Positions 48,577-60,232 of a DNA stretch of 64,000 nt are shown piece by piece. The notes under the pieces were generated by a model, which was not told the DNA's origin, did no database searches, and saw only the letters and a program-made list of their open reading frames with translations. Numbering within the stretch: the stretch's first letter is position 1; each line of letters opens with the position of its first letter. The translations under genes and the position numbers were made by a program. This DNA comes from Bolinopsis microptera (lineage: Eukaryota; Ctenophora; Tentaculata; Lobata; Bolinopsidae): NCBI RefSeq assembly GCF_026151205.1, contig NC_087074.1, positions 21,185,765 to 21,249,764 on the forward strand, read 5' to 3'.

Positions 48577-48871
48577 GTGGTGTGATCCAGCACTCCAAAT
48601 CCCTCTCATTCTACGACATAAACCCCTCTACAGACATCTTCTGCGCATTCCAACTAGACGGTTTTCCCCCCAGTTCTACAAGCTCCAGTTCCCTTATCTC
48701 GGCACTTCAACTTCCCGTAAAACCTTCATGACAAGCGATGAGAAGGATCGGAAGTTGCCCATACACGTGAGATGTGAGATAGTCAGCAAGTTCTGCTGGA
48801 AGATTGTGCTGTATGTGAAGTTTGTGGTGGTTAACCTTACTGTCTTACCCTCTCGTATTCTCTCAACAGAA
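48577..48871 (+). CDS. VPS13-like exon, SHR-BD region, one frameshift
   Basis: Acceptor CTGCCTTGCAG and a strong donor GAA/GTAAGC bound the exon. The first part reads GVIQHSKSLSFYDINPSTDI and FCAFQLDG; after a one-base shift near the T4C6 run at 48,662-48,671 it continues KLPIHVRCEIVSK, CWKIVLYVKFVVVNLTVLP. The last segment fits the VPS13 SHR-BD pattern 'kivlYspywivNkTgLpl'. VPS13 proteins bridge membranes and move lipids in bulk; SHR-BD lies near the C-terminal adaptor-binding part. The shift falls in a homopolymer, so a sequencing error is more likely than a dead gene. Confidence 0.6.
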
Positions 48872-48985
48872 GTAAGCCATTCATGTTTTACCATGCCTTT
48901 TGGTTATTCGGTTTATATCATTTAAAGGATGATAAAAGATGCTCTTTTACCATAATATTGGGTACCATAACCCAATCTCCCTCAG

Positions 48986-49121
48986 CTCAGGAGAGGTTGC
49001 AGCATGTCAGTATGAAGCTCACGAGGCTGCGAGAAGTCTTCCATCCCCTTATGTTTGATTACAGCAATGAGGACACAGCCTCAACGCTTGAGCATTACGC
49101 ATTGGCAAGCAGTATCGCAAG
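48986..49121 (+). CDS. VPS13-like exon (EAHEAARS region), two frameshifts
   Basis: The frame SGEVAACQYEAHEAARSLPS matches the well-kept VPS13 segment 'aaGQfEEHE.ARs.sPLLFsf' that follows the SHR-BD start. After one shift it continues as PLMFDYSNEDTAS, and after another as LRIGKQYRK, equal to the expected 'LFsfadkd ... c.lRiG'. The donor AAG/GTATCA ends it. An alternative acceptor is at 48,990. Two indels in 136 bases suggest poor consensus quality or a pseudogene; the motif order strongly supports VPS13 ancestry. Confidence 0.62.
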
Positions 49122-49853
49122 GTATCACGACCCTGTTTTTCAGTCTATATCTCATTTGATCACTATATCTTTTATTTATTCGCCTTGGCCTTGTATTACA
49201 ACTAATTAGAAGACTAGGATTTAACGACTTAATTGCCGAATTTGTATACCAATCTGTATGTGATAACTATTAATTTTAGTTTTTTTAGTTTAGTTTTTTA
49301 ACTATTAATTTGTTTTTTTCATTCAAAAACCCCACTTATCCAGGAAACCTCACGGGTGCTGGTATCGACCTTGCTAAGCCTCGGGGTGGCCTCTCAAGTG
49401 TGCCCAGGGGAAGGGGGCCTACAAAGTAAGCACTACTAATTCTGTCTTTTTGGGTTTGAAGATTTCGCACCTTTAATTTGGGGCCTTCGATTTGCTAGCC
49501 CTTAAAATTTAATCTAATGAACAATCTGTTTTTCCCGATAATATCAATTTTGCAAATAATCCCTTTACTTCGTTGGCACACCTAAGGCCTCCCAACATTT
49601 CTGAGTAAATACTTATTTCCAAAACACGAAGTGATAAAACCATGATGCGGGTGTACCCTAATTACAGGTTCAGGGGGAGCGGGTTTTTCCCCTCTAACAC
49701 CCAACAGGGGAGGATAGTACAATACCACAGAGAACCACTCTTCACAAGGGCCCCCTTTTAACCCCTCAGTGGTACCAAGTAAACAACCAACCTCATGTGA
49801 GTCTGATTTTTTGGGGGGTTTATTTTTCCGTTTTTGCCCCCTCCTCCCTCGGC

Positions 49854-49924
49854 CCCCCCCCCCCCCCCCCCTCCCCCCCCCCCCCCCCCCCCTCCCCCCC
49901 CTCCCCATTGGTCACCCGGGGCCC

Positions 49925-49977
<53 letters not shown>
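49854..49977 (+). repeat. Poly-C block of about 125 bp
   Basis: Long C runs broken only by T, CC-A-TTGG and GGGGCCCT. Overlapping Pro-rich frames of 60-108 codons on either strand are low-complexity products. The region is within low-quality sequence. Confidence 0.7.
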
Positions 49978-52396
49978 TTTCAAATATCATTAGGGGAGTT
50001 TGGTTTTAAGGGGTAGGAAGTTAAAAAGAATGGCCATAAGGGTAAATTAAACAATTTTGAAACTTTTTTTTTTTTTAATGATAACAATTTTTCTTGATTG
50101 AAACGTAGGGGGGAGAATTTATCTTCATTGGTTAAGTTAAAGATGCACGAATCCCAAAAAATTACTGACGAAAAATATGAATAAAAGATCGCAAGAGGTC
50201 TTCTCCCTTTAAAGGGTGAACTATGTAGACGCTCCTTCTGGAATCAAGGATAAAAAAGTCCCGGCGCGGTATGGATACTGCAGAAATTTAGAGCACTGAT
50301 ACTCACCATTTGCTTCGCGTTTTGTCAAGTCTTTTCGTTAAAGAGTTATTTGGCCAGTGCCATGACAAGGCCATGACTTTGCCTTTCCCAATGACCATTG
50401 TCTTTTCGACAAAAACAATGATGGGTTTAAAAAACGGGGTCTAGGATGGGGGAGAAGTCTATGAAAAAGGTCATAAGAGCGCAACGTAGCTTTCCCCGTT
50501 TCTTTCTTAAAGATCCTGGTCGGCTCTCAGATCTGAGCTATGGCCCCAAAATGATGACTAGGATATGAGTTCATGTGTTGCGCGAAAGCTGCGCTGAATT
50601 GGCCTTTAACACCACCCCTACTGTCGTTACCCATCCTATGACTTTAGGGCGGACCTTTCCCCAAAGAATGGATCTGGCAAGTCGAAAAACAAGTACCGCA
50701 TGTAACATAAAGCCTTTTTCGTGCTTACACTGAACAAAATTTGTTACAGCCCCCCTCTGGCATAAGACGGGGGCTAAATCACAAAAATTAACAGGGATCG
50801 GATTGAACGGGAAAAAAAACATAAATTTGCAGAGATCGTTGGCTAAGATTATATTTCGTAAAAGAAAGGAAAAAGGTTTGGGTAAGACGGAAGTTCAACA
50901 AGCCTAAACTTCGACTATGTCGAATAGAGTACGGTCCGGCTTTAGTTCGACACGTCAGAAGTTCGTGTCGAGAGTACTGTCGAACTTAGTAGTGAATCAT
51001 TTGCCCAGGACCACTGACCATACAAATGCAATTCATAGCCATGACCCGTTATCTCTCAACAACAATGAATTTTTAAAATATTTGGGAAGCCCGGGGCCAT
51101 AGGATTGCAACAGGATCTCCAAGTTTATAATATAATGGCCACACTTTGGCACACCATTGTTTAGAGTGCCGCCAACGGAACTTTCCCAATCGTTACCCGA
51201 GTTACTTTATCTGAGAGCCAACCAGAATCCTCATATTAGGAAAACCTACCTCATAACGAGGATCGGTTGGCTCTCAAAAATCGCGGCAAAAGCTGTGAGC
51301 TATTGCTCCGGAAAAAAAAAAAAAACCACCACCCCCTGGGGGGCCCTCTGTGAGTACCGTTACGTGTGTCAGGCCTATATACTCACACAAGTTCTAAACA
51401 TGAGTATGGACCAGAGGGTGTAAAGATAGTGAGCCACAGGAAACACACCTCTACTATTAACTTAAACTTAACGTACAAAATAATGGTGGGACCCCCTTTT
51501 TTTTTTGCCCTGCATAAAAAAATTTCCCTCTTAAAACCCCAAAGAAAAAAAAAAAATCCCCCATTCCCCCTTTTTTTAATGTTCAGGTCTCACTTCTTTA
51601 TGAATAATTTTTACTTAGTTGAAATTATTTTTGATTTTCCTATAAGTAAATAAAACAAAATTTGGGGCCGGGGGGGGGGGTTAAACTTTTTAATATATTC
51701 CCATTTTTCCACGAACAAACCCCCTCGAAATAGTAAAAAGTCACCAAGCCTTTAAGCCAGGGACAAAAACTTTTTTTCTTGTGCGAGTAACCCCTTATAT
51801 CCCCAAGAATATCCTGTTTAAAATTAAACATTTGACTCTTTACAATTGGTCCCTAAATTTTATACTTTTGTCCCCCCCCAATTTCTAGCCCACAATCCAC
51901 CAGGGCTGGGAATCCTCAACGGGACCCCAGACAAAGACCGGGTCACTGAGGCTGCTCCAAACTCTATCACCCCTTTCTCCTGCCTGTAACGATTAGATCG
52001 GTCGGTCATTTTTTAAGATTTTTGCTTAAATTTTTAAAAAAAATTAACTATTCCTGTTTTGTGGTATAATCTTAGTTACCACAGTTACCACGTTACCACT
52101 AGTTAACTTTTTTCCCAAATAGTTACCACTTTTTACCACTCACCCCCCTCGCTACTATCAATATTTTCCTGAGTGGAAATGTGAGGGGGGGTGGTTTCTT
52201 TATAAAAAACCCACAAAGCAGTGTTGTATCTATGAGGGGGCCCGGAGGGGGGAAGATATTCCTCCAGTGCCTGGGTGTTCCGCGGAGCTCTTATCAGGTC
52301 GTTTTTCTCCGACTTCAATGATCTCCCTACCCCTTACCGGTAAGGGAAAATTTTTTAAAAAATTTTTTAAAAGGAAATTGGTTTAAAAAAGTTTTG

Positions 52397-52399
<3 letters not shown>

Positions 52400-52448
<49 letters not shown>
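52400..52448 (+). repeat. Poly-A run of about 49 nt
   Basis: An uninterrupted A run within low-quality DNA, followed by G/A-rich text and a C20 run at 52,551-52,571. It could mark a retro-insertion, but no element body is readable on either side. Confidence 0.6.
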
Positions 52449-52451
<3 letters not shown>

Positions 52452-55400
52452 GGGGAAATGGGAAAAGAAAAAGGGGGTGAATTTTCCCCTTTAAAACCGG
52501 TATTTTTTTTTAAAAAATTTAAATGACGGGGGAGCCAAAGGGGGGTAAAACCCCCCCCCCCCCCCCCCCCCAAAAAAATTTCAAAATTTACCGATTTTCC
52601 CCCAAAAGGGGGGCCCCGTAGGGGGGAACCCCCCCCCCCCCGGGGAAAAAGAGAAAAAAAAGCCAAAAACCCCCACAACCCACGCCAAGGGGGCATGCTT
52701 TTAACATCAACCCGACTCCCTTAACTTTTGGGGAAGGCGGGCCCAAACCAGACCAATTAGGAAAAGGGAGCTTAATGGATGATGTGGGGGCCCCCGAGGA
52801 AAGGGGGCCAAAAAGGGGTTGGGGTTTGGGGGGGAAAAGGACAACCGAAGCGCCCCATGAAAAAACCCCAACCAAAAGAAATCTTACTAACCCCCGCAAA
52901 ACCCCCTCCTTATTCCCAACGCCCACCGGGGGGGACCTCTATGACCCCCTTTAGGGGGCCCACAGGGACAAATTACCCAGGGGGCAAAAACAAGGAACCC
53001 TTAAAAGGGGGAGACCAAACCCTTTTCCAAAACCCCCCCAAAATTAGGGGGTTAGGCTTTTAATCAACCCCCTCCGGGAAATTTTTTTTTGGGGGGGGGC
53101 GTCTTTTTACCAGCCGGGGGGCGGGCTACGGGTTTTACTCTGGAATCCAGTTAAAAGGAGGGGGGACGGTTTTTTCACCCGGTAAGAGGGTGGAAACCAA
53201 AATTTAGGTGCAGGGAGTTAACTGGGGGTTATGGGCCCGAGGTCCAGGCCTTTTTCCCCAAAACCCTCCCCCCACATCTTTCTTCAAAAAAACCAAAATT
53301 TTTTTAAAGGCTGGGGGAAAAAAAAAAACGCCCAAAAGTTGGGTCCCGAAGCGGAGAAATGGGACGAAATTTGGGGGGTACAACCCCAGTTTAAGTAAGT
53401 TATTAGAAAGGTTAATTCACACTCTAGTTTTGAGGCCCTAAGGCTCCCAAAAAGGTGGTTTTTCAACTCTGGTTTTTTTAACTCAAGTCCAACCATAAAA
53501 TTTAAGAGACTGTCTTGGGAAACCCCTAGGGGAAATACAGGGGGGGGCCCCTTGGGCAAAAAAATAGGCTTACCGAAATCAGGTTTGAACTTTACCCCAC
53601 GATTTTTACTTTTCCCAAATTTTTTTGTTTTTTAAATTCCCAAAATAATAAAAAAAAACTTTTTCCCCCCCAGGTATGGGAGGGGTTTTTAAAATCCGTG
53701 GTTAGTGGGGGATTAGGCAGGAAAGGTTCCCCCCAAAGTCGGTCCCCGTTTAAAAATTTTTAACTCCCCCATTTTTTAAGTGAGGGAAAGATGTTTAGAG
53801 CCGACAAGGGAAACTTAGACCCAGGAGGGGGACTTTTTCTTTTTTTTTTTTGGGCCTTTTTCCCTTTTCTTCCTTTTTTTTTAAACCTTTTTTCCTTTTT
53901 TTTTTTTTTTTTTAAAATTTTTTTTAAAAACATTTTAAAAGAAACCAAAATTTTTTTTTTTAAAATTCAAATGAATCGGGGGTGGAGGGGTTAAAAATGG
54001 GTAGGGGGTTCCAGCATTCCCCTTTGGGAAAACAAGCGGGGGGGGGTACCATAAAAGGTCCTTAAAAGTTCAAACAGGGGTTTTTGTTTTTCCCAGGGAC
54101 TTTCTTTTCCGGCCTCTTTTTTCCGTTTTATTTTTTTTACCCCAAATTTTTCCCCCCTTTTTTTTTTCAATTTTTTTTAAAAAACAATAAAAGGAAGAAA
54201 CAAAATTTTTTCTTCCTAAGAGTTAAAAAAAGGGCCCGATGGCAGGGGAAAATTTGGAATTTCCCAAAAACCCGCAAACCCTCTATTGTGGAAATAACCG
54301 CAAAATACGGGGAACGGCATTTGGTTTGGGGGAAAAGCCCCAAAACCGGGGGGCCGTCCGACTTTCAAAAGGAACTTTAAAAGGGTTTTTAAGGAATTTG
54401 TTAGATTTAGGGGAATCTTAACCCCAAAAAAATTTTGGGAAAAAAAGGTTACAATTTTATACCGACCCGGGGTTTTTTTTTTAAAAGGTTGACCGTCCCC
54501 TCAATGAAATCCGGAAAATCCCCGATGCAGGACAAGATTTCTTTATCTGGAAACTGCCCTTTTTTGGGGAAACTTTCTTTTGGGGAAAGGGGCCAAAAAC
54601 CGTTTGGGCGTTTTTTTTTAAAAAAAGGAAATTTAGGGTTTTAAATTTGTTTGTTAAGCATTTAAAAATGTTTCGAATAAAGGTTTCCACGAACAACCGG
54701 TTTTAATTTTTTTCAAAAAACTTTTAAACCATTTCTATTTAAAATTTTTAAAAAACTCCTGGTTTCTTCAGAATTAAATTATTTTGGGGCATCCCGTTAA
54801 AAAAATTAAGAATCTTTAAATTGCTGGCAAACCGATTTTTTAAAAAATTTTAAATTTTTTCTTAAATTGAATTTTTAAATTTAAAAAATTTTGGGTAAAT
54901 TTTTTTTTGAAAAACAACCCCCCCGTTTTTTTTGTTTGACCAAACGGAGCTTATTTAAAAGACCTTTTATCATTGGGACAAAAAGTTTAATTAAATTTTT
55001 TAAATAAATTTTGGTTTTTTTTGAATTTTTTAAATTGAAAAATTTTTTAAATTTGAGGGGGGACTATAATTTAAAAACCACCCCTTTAATTAAATTCAAT
55101 AAATTAATAATTTTTATTTTTTAATTTTTGGTAGGTTGATTTTTTAAAAACCTTTTTTCCCCTTGTTTTTGACTGAATTTTTATTTTATACCCAAAATTT
55201 TTTTATAGCTAAATTTTTAATTGTAAAAATCAAATTTTTTAAAAACCAAATTTAAATAAAATTTTAAAAAATAAATTTGAGCTTTACTTATTTAAAAATT
55301 TTTTGGTTTTTATTGTAAAGGGTTTTTATGTTTTTCTAAAAAATAAAATATTTTTTTATTTTTATTTTAGGGTGTAATAAAAAATTTTTGAAAATTAAAA

Positions 55401-56194
55401 ACGAATTATTTTCTTTTTCTTAATATAATAATTTCCAAATTTTGTCCATTTTAAAAAAAACTAAGCTTTTATCTTAAATTTTTTAAATTTTTCAATTTAT
55501 AAAAAAAATTAAATTTTTTATCATACAATGGAAATTTAAAATACGATTAAAGGCCCTTTATTAAATTTCTACAAAGTTGGGGGGTTTTTGTAAAAAAAAT
55601 ATTTTTTAAAAAAGGGGGGAAACCTTTTTAAAATTAAAGAACAGGAAAAAACCTGTTCTTCAAAACAAACCTACCTTTTTTTATCAAAAAAAAATTTTTT
55701 TCCCGGGTTTTTTTTTTGGTTTTAAAAGTTTAAGGGGAAAATTGGGCTGTTTACAGGATAAAGGGGGGCCAAGAAACGCAAAAAAAACGGTCCATTTTTC
55801 GTTTTCAGTCATAACTTCTTTTTTCCCTAACGAACCGTTTGGTTTTAAAATTTTTTACCTAAAAAGGGGAAAAGGGTTTAAGAAAAGGTCAAGGGGATTC
55901 TTTTTTTTTGGGCCTTTATCAAATTTTTAACTTTGGAAACTTAAGGGGGGGCCTGTAAAAATCAACAAGTTTTGCCCAATTTCCCGGAAAAATGGTCCTT
56001 TTTAAAGAACTTTTAGTTTTCAAGGTACTTTGCCTCTCCAACACAAAAAAGTTTCATTTCATTTAAAAACGTTTTTAAAAATTTTTTAAAAACAATTTAA
56101 TTTTTTTTTTTTGGGGGTGCTTTTCAAATTTAAAAAATTTTTCAAAAGGGGGGTTTATCGTTGTGAAAAATGTTACTTACCTTAGTAATGTCAG

Positions 56195-56425
56195 GTTGCT
56201 GGCATAATAACACCGGTAACATAGGAGACTTTAACAGAATTGGACAGAAAAACCTGATCAACAAAGACGATTGTATAAGTTGGTGTAATGAAGAGGAACT
56301 TTGTCTAGCAGTACTTATAAGCCCAGCTCATTGGACCAGGAGGCAGTGTTATAGATTAAAGTACACGGACATTGGTTCCCGGTCGGGCTGGTTTACAGCT
56401 TATAAGTCATGTTTTGGGACCAAAG
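56195..56425 (+). CDS. PAN/apple-like domain exon of a surface-protein gene
   Basis: Acceptor TAATGTCAG and donor CAAAG/GTAAGA bound 231 nt, phase 1-1, 77 residues. Key features are an initial C-W, GDFNRIGQKNL, CISWCNEEELC, RRQCYRLKYTD and a closing YKSC: six cysteines spaced like a PAN/apple or related disulfide-rich adhesion module. It is the first clean exon after the noisy stretch. Exon phase and strand match the exons from 59,855 on, so it may belong to the same gene, with a LINE sitting in the intron between. Upstream exons are not readable. Confidence 0.65.
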
Positions 56426-56638
56426 GTAAGATTCCCAAATTGATCTGTTATTGAGTTGGTACGTGCTTGGGTTAAATTTGATATAAAACGATATCTGATT
56501 GAGATTGTTTGAATTAAGCTATAACACTCCACCAGAATGCACTAGACTGAACCCGAGCTGGTGAAAGTAACAACCAGTTATTAGCATCTTTATATTACGA
56601 ATCTTAAGTCTGAAGCTGATTAATCTGTTTGTATGCTT
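56426..56638 (+). other. Intron sequence before the LINE
   Basis: Begins with donor GTAAGA and shows no exon. It runs into the poly-T (poly-A of the minus-strand LINE) at 56,638-56,645. Confidence 0.6.
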
Positions 56639-59380
56639 TTTTTTGTTGGGGACCGGCCCGAAGTACCAGCCAATGTTTACTCAAAAAATAATATATATAA
56701 TAAGTGTTATCAATTCAAACTCAAAACTCATACAAGATTAGATCTCATTAAAACGATTAAAATGTATATAATAGAGCTTGTCGAAACAAAACATAGCTGA
56801 GCACATATAAAGTTGCCTTTAGCTGAAATTATCATATTAATATGCTTTTAGAGTTGTTAGAGTGGAAACAGGCGCATAGCTACTGCTAGCTAGCAATTCC
56901 AAAATTTTTAAAATTTAACGACTGTTATCAGTCGCATAGCGTCATGCCGTTTTTGCTGGCGAATTGATGGCAGTGTAACTGAGATGGTATGCAGTGAAAT
57001 TGATTCTGTGATGGCGTGCTTATGGGACAGAGTTATTATTAGCATTACGGTTGATGTTGCGCTCTGATTTCCTTAGTCCCGTTATATTGTATAACATAAA
57101 GTTAGGCCATTCGTCTGCAATGCCCTCGTTTTGTTGATCAATGAGCATGTTTTTTATGCACCTTTTGTAGATGTTAAGGTTGAATAGACTTGGCAAGGAA
57201 GTTGCTGCGACACTATATCTGTTTATTGCTAATAGTGGACCTTTGTAGAATACTGAATTATTGTAAGGGTGTTTACCGTATTCATCTGACCATAAAGTTG
57301 TAAGACTCGAATCCGGATCGGCGACGTTAAATATTGGTGCACTGTTAGGTATTGTTTTCTTTATAGAGGGAGGCACTAGACTTGGGAAGTTTTTTAGCTT
57401 ATGTATAAAAACTAATGCGTTCTTCACGATGATACTTTGAACTGTCAATATTTTGTGTACATAGAAACCAGACTTGGTACTTGCTGGTGGTGTACCATCT
57501 TTGTACCAGTAATTAACAAAACCTGGTAGTATTGCTCTAAGACCCATTTTCTGTTTAACAAATAGTGTTTCTATATGGGATTTGGCAGCAAAACCCCAGA
57601 CGAGGGAGCAGTAATTAAGGTGAGACTGCACAAAGCTGTGATATATTTGTAAACGTGCTTCCAGAGGCAAATATTTTTTAAGTTTGTACATGACTCCAAT
57701 GTATCTGGCCATTTTCATTTTCATGGCAGAAATATGTTGCGACCAGTTCAGTTTGTTATCTATTATAACACCTAAGAAACGGGCTTCTGTTTTTCTTTCG
57801 ATTGTGACACCAGAAATTACTACATCGCGATAAATGAGGTTTCTTTGTCGAGAAAAGATCATATAATTCGTTTTTTAAAGATTTAGAGCTAATCCGTTGT
57901 TATCTACCCATTTAACTAAGACATCGCTAAGAATTTTGAGCTTATCATAAACCTCGTTTATATTTTCTCCTGTTAGGAAAATGTTTGCATCATCTGCGTA
58001 CATGATGAAATTAGCTATTTCTGATATTTGAGGAAGATCGTTTATGTAGATTATAAAAAGGAGAGGTCCCAAAATTGAACCTTGGGGTACACCGTAAATA
58101 ATTGGATTGGCTGAGGATTCAGAGGATCCAATTGATACAAACTGGTTTCTGTTCATAAGATATGATTTAAACCAGTTTAAAGCTAGACCTCTTATGCCAT
58201 AGTGCTCGAGCTTATTCAGGAGTATGGAGTGATCCACAAGGTCAAAGGCTTTGCTAAAGTCAATCAAGAGGAGCAAAGTAACTTGCTTTTTAGACATTGA
58301 ATTGAGGATTCTGTCTTTAGCATTAAGAAGTGCATGTTCACAAGACCTACCTGGGCGGAAGCCGTATTGATTTTCACAAAGTATATTGTAGGTATCCAAG
58401 AAATTTATGACTCGATTGTGCATAAGCTTTTCGTAGACTTTTGAGAAAGTGGCAAGTAGAGATATCGGTCTGTAATTTTTGATGTCAGTTTTAGATCCAC
58501 CTTTATGTACAGGAACTACTTTTGCCGTTTTCAAGGCTTGGGGAAAGACCCCTTGTTCGAACGAGCTGTTAACAACGTGGGCCAATACAGTGGTAAAATT
58601 ATGACAGCTGTTGGCAATTTTGAGTGGTTGGATTTTGGTGTCAAGAGTAGCTTTATTCTTAAATAGGTTAATAACGTCTTGAACTTCGGTAGTTGTGACT
58701 GGTTTTATGTAGATACTATTTGGAGAAGGGTTACGTAGTGTCCCCTGGGCCCCACCAGGATCGAAAGTGGTCCTACTACTAATTTCAGATTTAATTTTTG
58801 GAGCGATGTTTGAGAAGTGATCATTAAATTTTTCTGCTACTGCTGCCGGAGTGCTGACTTGTCCGTTTTCGTCCGACAGTTTTATCGATGTAGGTTTGGC
58901 TGGTTTCCTATTCAGAAGTCCGTTAATCATCTGCCACTGCTTCTTAGAATTATCTTTGTGTTGTTCAAAGAATTTTTTGTAGTGTATGTTTTTGGCTTTG
59001 TCAACGTGTTTGGTGCAAAACTTTTTCAAACGGTCATATTTTAGCTGGTTCCTATCAACTGGTTCCTTAACAAAATCATGATATGCCTGATTTTTACGTT
59101 CTATAGCTTCTTCAAGCCAGGGCAGTATCCATGGTTTGGGATTAACACGTTCATTTTGTCTGCGCTCGGACTGTCTTTTTTTCGGGTAGGCAGCGTTATA
59201 AATCCTGTTGTAAGCCGAATTTAAACAATCAAACTGCTGGTTAGCATCAGGGGTATTTGTTAGTATTACAGACCAATTTTCTTCCATTATTAAATCTCTA
59301 AATTTATGGTTGTTGGCCTCATTAAAACTACGTACGTTGGTTTGTGTTGGATTTTGATTATAAGATGCGGAAGAGAAGAT
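56638..59380 (-). mobile_element. 5'-truncated non-LTR retrotransposon (LINE), CR1/Jockey-like
   Basis: On the minus strand the body runs from a linker and reverse transcriptase through a 3' region ending GGGCCGGTCCCCAAC plus A8 at 56,638-56,645. No endonuclease domain is present, so it is truncated at the 5' end, as LINE copies commonly are. The 5' border is placed at a hairpin at 59,381-59,416. I found no clear target-site duplication. It lies antisense in an intron of the plus-strand surface-protein gene. Confidence 0.8.
57020..59287 (-). pseudogene. LINE reverse-transcriptase ORF with a single in-frame stop
   Basis: The enzyme copies element RNA into DNA at the insertion site. Residues about 256-278 give KVVPVHKGG and NYRPISLL; 312-320 RPGRSCEHA; 343-353 DFSKAFDLVDH (palm motif A); 399-411 GVPQGSILGPLLF; 430-433 YADD (catalytic). 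After residue 470 a TAA at 57,875-57,877 interrupts. The same frame resumes as KTNYMIFSRQR and the thumb region FLGVIIDNKLNW and LNYCSLVWG, ending at 57,020, about 755 codons in all. The N-terminal 200 residues are the usual linker between endonuclease and RT. The listed first ATG is internal; the frame is open upstream to about 59,390. The family call (CR1/Jockey group) is by motif style only. Confidence 0.88.
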
Positions 59381-59416
59381 GCTGTTAGACTCAGTTTATA
59401 AACTGACTCTAACAGC
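59381..59416. repeat. 36-bp hairpin at the LINE 5' border
   Basis: GCTGTTAGACTCAGTTTA is followed directly by its reverse complement with one mismatch (18-bp arms, no loop). It lies where the LINE open frame ends. Confidence 0.85.
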
Positions 59417-59592
59417 ACAAATTGATTGTATAAATATAATGGGCATAATTGAATTCTTGTCAAGGGAGTCTTCAGCTTCACTGTCGTGTTTTTATACCGT
59501 AAATCAAAATATAGGACCACCTTGTATTACATTGATTGACGGAGGAGTGCTATCACAAAATTCACACTGAAGAGATACATTTCTCTCAGTTC

Positions 59593-59794
59593 ACGTGACG
59601 TCACTTAATACCAGACGTGACGTCACTTAATACCAGACGTGACGTCACTTAATACCAGACGTGACGTCACTTAATACCAGACGTGACGTCACTTAATACC
59701 AGACGTGACGTCACTTAATACCAGACGTGACGTCACTTAATACCAGACGTGACGTCACTTAATACCAGACGTGACGTCACTTATTAATACCACA
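59593..59794 (+). repeat. 22-bp minisatellite carrying nine CRE palindromes
   Basis: Nine tandem units of ACGTGACGTCACTTAATACC plus AG start every 22 bp from 59,593. Each holds the full cAMP-response element TGACGTCA (first at 59,596, last at 59,772). The last unit is altered at its end. CREB/ATF-type bZIP factors bind this palindrome in animals. It sits 60 bp before a probable exon, in the intron after the LINE. Regulatory use is inference. Confidence 0.95.
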
Positions 59795-59854
59795 CAGGTT
59801 GGTTACCAGTGCAACCTGATGACGATGCGTACATAGAATAGGACCTGGCTTCAG

Positions 59855-60232
59855 TACCTTTACAAGTTAAAACCAACAGCGAGTTGCAGAGTCTAGATAA
59901 CCTGACAGTGTCCTTCTACTCTGCTTGGAAGTACAATGCAGGAAAAGTATGGATCAACTTCGGCGAAACTCTAAAATACAAACTCGACTGGTGCAAGCCT
60001 TCCTGGTCTAACTTCTCCATAACACCTCCCAGTGATGCAGACAAGATATGGCGTATCACCCTCACCAAAAGTGCAGATATCAGGCTTGTGATACACTGTA
60101 ACGAGGTGGAGGTGCTCAACACTCTGCTCTCAGACACAACGTGTGATTGGCGTAGATGGAGAAACATCTGGGGTAAAAATGTGACAAAAATAAGCTTCTC
60201 CTCCGACACTGCGTCAGATTACTATGGACCAA
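59855..60232 (+). CDS. Exon with an unrecognised beta-rich extracellular domain
   Basis: Acceptor CTGGCTTCAG and donor CCAA/GTAAAT bound 378 nt, phase 1-1, 126 residues. Features: LTVSFYSAWKYNAGKVWINF, a CKPSW segment, IWRITLTKSADIRLVIHCN, TTCDWRRW, VTKISFSSDTASDYYGP. Three cysteines and alternating hydrophobic strands suggest a beta-sandwich. The 'IhCN.vevl ... C...w ... DtASDyY' pattern seems to recur in invertebrate surface proteins, but I cannot name the family. It splices in frame to the sushi exon at 60,644. The start could also be a later AG at 59,865. Confidence 0.6.

Larger units (their letters stand above)
49122..56194. other. Low-quality or degraded stretch without a supportable gene
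   Basis: From about 49,280 the DNA becomes runs of A, T, C and G like the 37.8-41.6 kb region. A few cleaner islands (about 50,200-51,500 and 51,880-52,000) show no recognised domain. One fragment near 51,905-51,975 (GLGILNGTPDKDRVTEAA) looks protein-like but lacks defendable borders. Later VPS13 exons and upstream exons of the plus-strand receptor-like gene may be lost in this stretch. Confidence 0.7.

Noticed and set aside
49582-50016. Pro-rich/Gly-rich ORFs over the poly-C block
   Set aside because: Low-complexity translation of C runs; no domain or splice support.
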